NCBI RefSeq assembly: GCF_010093535.1
Contig: NW_022985174.1
Location: 1,104,566-1,168,565, forward strand
DNA length: 64,000 bases
Reading direction: 5' to 3'
From: Lindgomyces ingoldianus
Lineage: Eukaryota; Ascomycota; Dothideomycetes; Pleosporales; Lindgomycetaceae
Below, piece by piece: positions 60,011-64,000 of this stretch (its first letter is position 1; each line of letters starts with the position of its first letter). The notes beneath the pieces are model-generated. The model saw only the letters and a program-made list of their open reading frames with translations. It was not told where the DNA came from and did no database searches. The position numbers were made by a program, and so were the translations under genes.

Positions 60011-61579
60011 GGGAGAAAATGATGTTAAGTTTTAGGAGAGGAACGAGGGAAACAACGAGAAAGCGTAATGAAAATAGTGGGTCTACAGCATGACCATGAG
60101 TAATTCACCCAGGCAATATGTTTGTCGAAGATTGTGTCATGGGGCACGTACTTATATCATTAATTGTCCTTGATTATTTGAAGATGTACAGGACTGGGAC
60201 AAAGGCCTGTTAACCTGAACCGTGAGCCCCCGCCAAAATCGCATCGCGTAACATTACCCACCTACTCTGAAACCCTACCATTTAACCATGCAACGCTCTT
60301 TTAACTAGGAAATCAGTGGGATTTTAAGAGGAAGCATTAATTTACTCCTAGACAGCGCTTAGCTATATTAGTTAAGTCCAATGCAGGTTTAATGCGGAAG
60401 GATAGTTGCTACCAAGTTTGCCTGCACGGAACAGTGTTCCACAACTGCAATTAAGAGATAAAAAAAAACACTACACTCTTAAGTTTCCGCCTTCCTCTAG
60501 ACTTTCTAAGCTTATACCGTATTGCAAAAAAGGTATATTTATTTGTTTAGCTTAGGAATTCCCTAAATGATTTACACCAGGCCACTCAAGCCCCATAGTC
60601 CCGCAGTTTCGACCATGTTTGCAAGCGTTCTTCTGTGAGTCTACATCCGCCTAGGCTGTATGGATCTTTATTTATCTGCTATTTCAATTGCCCAAGCATT
60701 AGAGAACAAACAAGCCTTACGACTATTTCCATGCCTGGTAACCCCCACTGACTTTCTTTCCTGATCCATTGGCTCTGAGGCGCCTCCGTCTCTACTTAGT
60801 CATCACATCCTCACTTGTCAAAGGACTCCTATACTCCCACCTTTGAAGCATCTCCTCCTATCTAAGTCGCTCCCCACTACGCAAAATGCAATTTCAGGTA
60901 CTCCATAAAGTCTTACTCACCGCAGACTTTTAAAAAGAGCCTTTAATTTAGGGTCACTAAGATGCAACACCCTATAGTTCTTTTCAGTCATCTCGCTTGC
61001 GTTACATAATCTTTAGGTTATATATGTTCAATTGCGGATGCCTAGTTAGCCCCAACCTAAGCCTTAGAGCAATTGTGTCTGCATTTAGCTTTAAGCACTT
61101 CTTACAGCTGTAGTGTGTAAGACCTTTCTGCTTAAAGAAGCAATATACCGTCTTTCTTAAAGTGGGCAGTGTTAACTCAGGGGGTCCACGTCCTCTATAA
61201 GCTAGTGGTACTATATTTACCTAGATACGAGAGACTATGATGATAGACATCAGAAGGGCCATGGGGGTTTAAGAAGACGATCTAATAGATTTGCTCGAAG
61301 TACTAGAGGGAAGATAGGTTGAAGATCTAGGAAAAGGCTCTATATTTCGACTCCAAAAACTCTTTTGAGTAGCCCAACCCACCGTACCGAAACCAACCCT
61401 TACTAAAAGGGAGACTTTAGATCCAGACAAAATTTGCTGCAGCAGGACTCATCCACTAGACCCAAGCAATACTCATTCGTTCGTCATTCATACGCCAACA
61501 GTCCAACGAAATCCAATTCCCAAGAAAAAGAGTGGTATAATGCAGTATAAAAGAAAGATTTGAAACAAATAAAGCTAAC
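60011..61579. other. TA-rich spacer without genes
   Basis: From about 60,280 to 61,450 all frames are closed by frequent TAA/TAG, and TA steps are common in both strands. This fits an old, mutated repeat, but no terminal repeats or protein remnants could be identified. Confidence 0.45.
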
Positions 61580-63435
61580 TCATCCCCTCGAGGAGCTTGC
61601 TAAGGTAGTAACAGTCCCACTCCTCGCCGGGCTCGCAATACCAGCCGTGCTTGTTTTACCAACCGTACTTGTCTCCCATACCTCACTCCTCGCTTTCCGC
61701 TGTTGGATATGTGTGATAGTCTTCTTCAGCGCTGCATATAGATGCTGGTTATCGCCCATATCGAGATCGACCCAGAAAGAGTATATGCTCAGCTTACTTC
61801 TATTAACATCCTTGAAACGGCGGAGGATGTATCGTCGAGCTGTGGTCACGGGATCGGTTCCTGGCTGATACTCCGGGAAGAAAGTTGAAAGTGGTGAGTG
61901 CTGGAGTTTCTCTCTGAAGCGGGTGAAGTTGTTGAGGAGGAGGATTATTGAGGATCCGGCAAATTTGGGAGAGTTGACCCAAGCTTCGAAGGTCGCGAAG
62001 TCATCAAGAAGGGCGCTTTCGTTGGGTTGCCCGAAGAATGCGCGGTCGTAGGTGCTCACGTCAACAGTGTAGACTAGAGCGGTGGCTCCTTCGAGTTGGT
62101 GCAGCCATCGCCTTCTAAACTGGTCCGGAATGTAGCCGTTAATATTGAAGAGGTGCACGTCAATTTCGTCCCATGAAAATCGTAGTTCTTTAATACCACC
62201 TATAGATTGGTTCAATCGGATAATGTCTGCTTCAGAGGGTACATAGTCGCGGTCGGATATCCTCTCAATCTCGTGTGCAAAGTAGGATGCGTATTGCGGG
62301 AAATCGATTTCAAAGTTCTTGACATAGATAGTAGAGAATGTATCGCTCTGCCATATGTTTTCGAGTGCGTGGACGGCTGCTGGGGTGATTGAGCCAACAT
62401 TTATAGTTTCTACTTCTTGAAGCAGAACAGCAAAGTCCTGGTTGAGGTCTTCAGACAGATTGACGCCTGTGTCTTTCAGAAGATCGATTATGGCATGCAT
62501 AAGGACTCGAACAGTGGAGCGCACTGCAAACCGGTACTCTATTCGCTCGTCCCTGGGGTAGCCTTCTGCGTAAAGGACTTTCATTTGTCGCATAATGAGC
62601 TCTTTCCCGCTATTAGCCATGCCGATGAGAACTAGCTTCGTTTCCCGGCGAAGGGTGGTAGCGTCTTCTTCTAATCGGCGATCAATTGCTTCCGAACGCA
62701 TTGCGGCGGCTGCATCTAGGTAGTCTTGCTGAGTAGGCATCTGATCCTCTTCACCTTTGAAGAGCCGTAAGTAAAAGAGGACTCGGAGCCATTGGATGAT
62801 CCGAGAGATGCGTGTCAGCGTGTCAATGCACCTGCTGTTCCATTTGGATCTTTGCACCAGGGCACTGAGCGATGAAGCATCCTCTTTCCTAATCTGCCTA
62901 CTTTTATGTAGCAGGATTTTGCGTTGTGCAGTGGTATGGCTGTAGACAGTTAGGTTATGCAGGCAATGCCCGTGATCTGCGCTGCTTACCACTTGCAGGC
63001 CGCAAGAAGCAGATTCACAGCGTCCGTCTGTCGCTTCGCAACTTTCCTTAATCGATTCATCGATCTACCTGCTATAGCAAATTTTAACTTGATGGCCCAA
63101 TCCGCGTTGTCATAATCCGGCAGTCGCAATTGCACGGTCAGCGCGTCCAGATTACGCACGAGCATTCCACACGAGGTCATCAACACGTTGAGGTCCATGA
63201 GCAACTGCGAGTGCATGTCGTTGATAGCAAAATTCATCCAGTCCTGCATCTCCCCAAGATTCGATTTGAGAGCTGTGAGTTGCGCAATGAGATTGATGAA
63301 GGTGCCATTCCCGTCCTTCCAACGGTCGTGGAGCTGACGCAGTGCGCTGATGGACTGCCGAAGCCGGTCAATGTTGGTGGCCACTGCGTTCATGAGGCCA
63401 AACACCCGCTTGTCGTCGGCCATGGTCGCGGACAT
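61580..63435 (-). CDS. Degenerate Galpha-like protein with helical N-terminal domain
   Basis: Exons in transcript order 62990-63435 and 61580-62939 (50-base intron) encode 601 residues. Residues ~250-590 align with heterotrimeric G-protein alpha subunits: KLVLIGMANSGKELIMRQMK matches the P-loop and first helix, FPQYASYFAHEIERISDRDYVPSEADIIR the helical-domain end, and RRRWLHQLEGATALVYTVDVSTYD the switch II-beta4 part. Every nucleotide motif is altered. P-loop GKS/T is GKE, the switch I Arg-Thr is lost, DVGGQ is NINGY, and NKxD is NNFT. GTP hydrolysis, and perhaps binding, is therefore unlikely. Residues 1-~160 are helical (LRQSISALRQLHDRW, TDAVNLLLAA) and resemble N-terminal domains found on fungal STAND/NACHT proteins. 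No N-myristoylation site is present. The start could also be the ATG at 63423. Confidence 0.8.
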
Positions 63436-63885
63436 TGCGCAATTGAGCGCCACGAAGTAGAAAACGCGAAAAGTGGAGTTGAAGACAAGTATCGCGGGGT
63501 GGAGACGGAGGTGATGTTGTGCATAGCCACGGAGACGGCGGCCTGGCGCCTAAGCCGGCCAATTAATCCGGAGGACTCAAATGACAAGGGTATCCAATTG
63601 AACACCGATTTGCAGCTTGGGATCAGAATGCTGACTCCAGCCAACATTAGTCTCTTCTGAAACATTGCAAGCAGTACGGAGTGCGCTAGCTATGTGGCTT
63701 CTTGGACTGAGTGGTGAAGCACATTTTAAAGAGAAGGTGATGATGGAACGAAGTTGGAGATGCACCGGCAACAGATAGCGAAGCGAGCGGTACCGTATTT
63801 TATCAGCTGACGCTCGGCCCCACCTGACGCACACCCCACCACACACAACTACTCCCCTCATTTTCATAACTACTACAGCTATAAG
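63436..63885. other. Promoter side of the Galpha-like gene
   Basis: No further exon could be supported. The minus-strand frames at 63368-63562 and 63577-63888 have no family signal. Base composition is normal up to about 63,885. Confidence 0.45.
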
Positions 63886-64000
63886 CATGAAATTTTAAAT
63901 ATAAGGAATTATATATATATTAAGCTAAAATATAGTGAAAATTTTTTATATAATAGCTTTAATTGTATAATATATAATATATAAATTTTTTACTTAAAAA
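63886..64000. other. Abrupt AT-rich block at the window edge
   Basis: Composition switches within a few bases from mixed to almost only A and T, with runs such as ATATATATAT, ATTTTTTATATAATAG and repeated TATAATATA. This is typical of the edge of an AT isochore made of repeat-induced-mutated transposons in filamentous ascomycetes. Only the edge is visible. Confidence 0.7.

Noticed and set aside
1..64000. tRNA or rRNA genes, CRISPR arrays, biosynthetic gene cluster
   Set aside because: No B-box-like cloverleaf, rRNA core or spaced repeats were seen, and no PKS, NRPS or terpene backbone gene is present.

Overview
The window is nuclear DNA of a filamentous ascomycete (Pezizomycotina). Coding regions are cut by short introns (mostly 47-70 bases) with GT...AG ends and CTAAC/CTGAC-like branch sites, genes lie on both strands about 1-3 kb apart, and several families are typical of moulds: a PDR-type ABC pump, an F-box/WD40 protein like FWD-1, a fungal DLT1, a chitin-binding Ser/Thr-rich protein, and a Galpha-like protein with a fungal helical N-terminus. 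A leotiomycete is possible, but I cannot fix the class from sequence alone.

Layout. 0.4-14.2 kb: cytosolic HSP70 (heat-shock element upstream), a twin CX9C EMI1-like protein, and the 3,194-residue lipid-transfer protein VPS13. 15.0-20.1 kb: an unrecognised 893-codon gene carrying two in-frame TAG codons, then DLT1. 21.5-28.1 kb: a large MACPF/SNTX-like protein, a WBP2-like GRAM/PPxY protein with an 11-base first exon, and peroxisomal 3-ketoacyl-CoA thiolase with a clear PTS2. 31.0-37.7 kb: an NRAMP metal transporter and the Cdc42 exchange factor CDC24. 39.0-41.8 kb: the F-box/WD40 protein. 44.2-49.0 kb: the ABC pump. 52.6-56.3 kb: a short bZIP factor and a divergently transcribed short-chain dehydrogenase with one apparent frame break. 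58.1-60.0 kb: a chitin-binding protein with three ChtBD1 modules. 61.6-63.4 kb: a degenerate Galpha-like protein fused to a helical N-terminus. The last ~115 bases drop abruptly into almost pure A/T.

The genes do not form one pathway or a biosynthetic cluster. Most of the left two thirds is conserved housekeeping (chaperone, lipid transfer, peroxisomal beta-oxidation, metal uptake, polarity, protein turnover). The right third is more accessory: drug efflux, an unusual bZIP, a broken or miscalled dehydrogenase, a chitin-binding cell-wall or effector-like protein, and the pseudo-Galpha fusion, interleaved with gene-poor, TA-rich spacers. The best candidates for something undescribed are the Galpha-like fusion, the two-TAG gene and the MACPF-like protein. 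All exon borders were deduced by eye from reading frame, splice motifs and family conservation.
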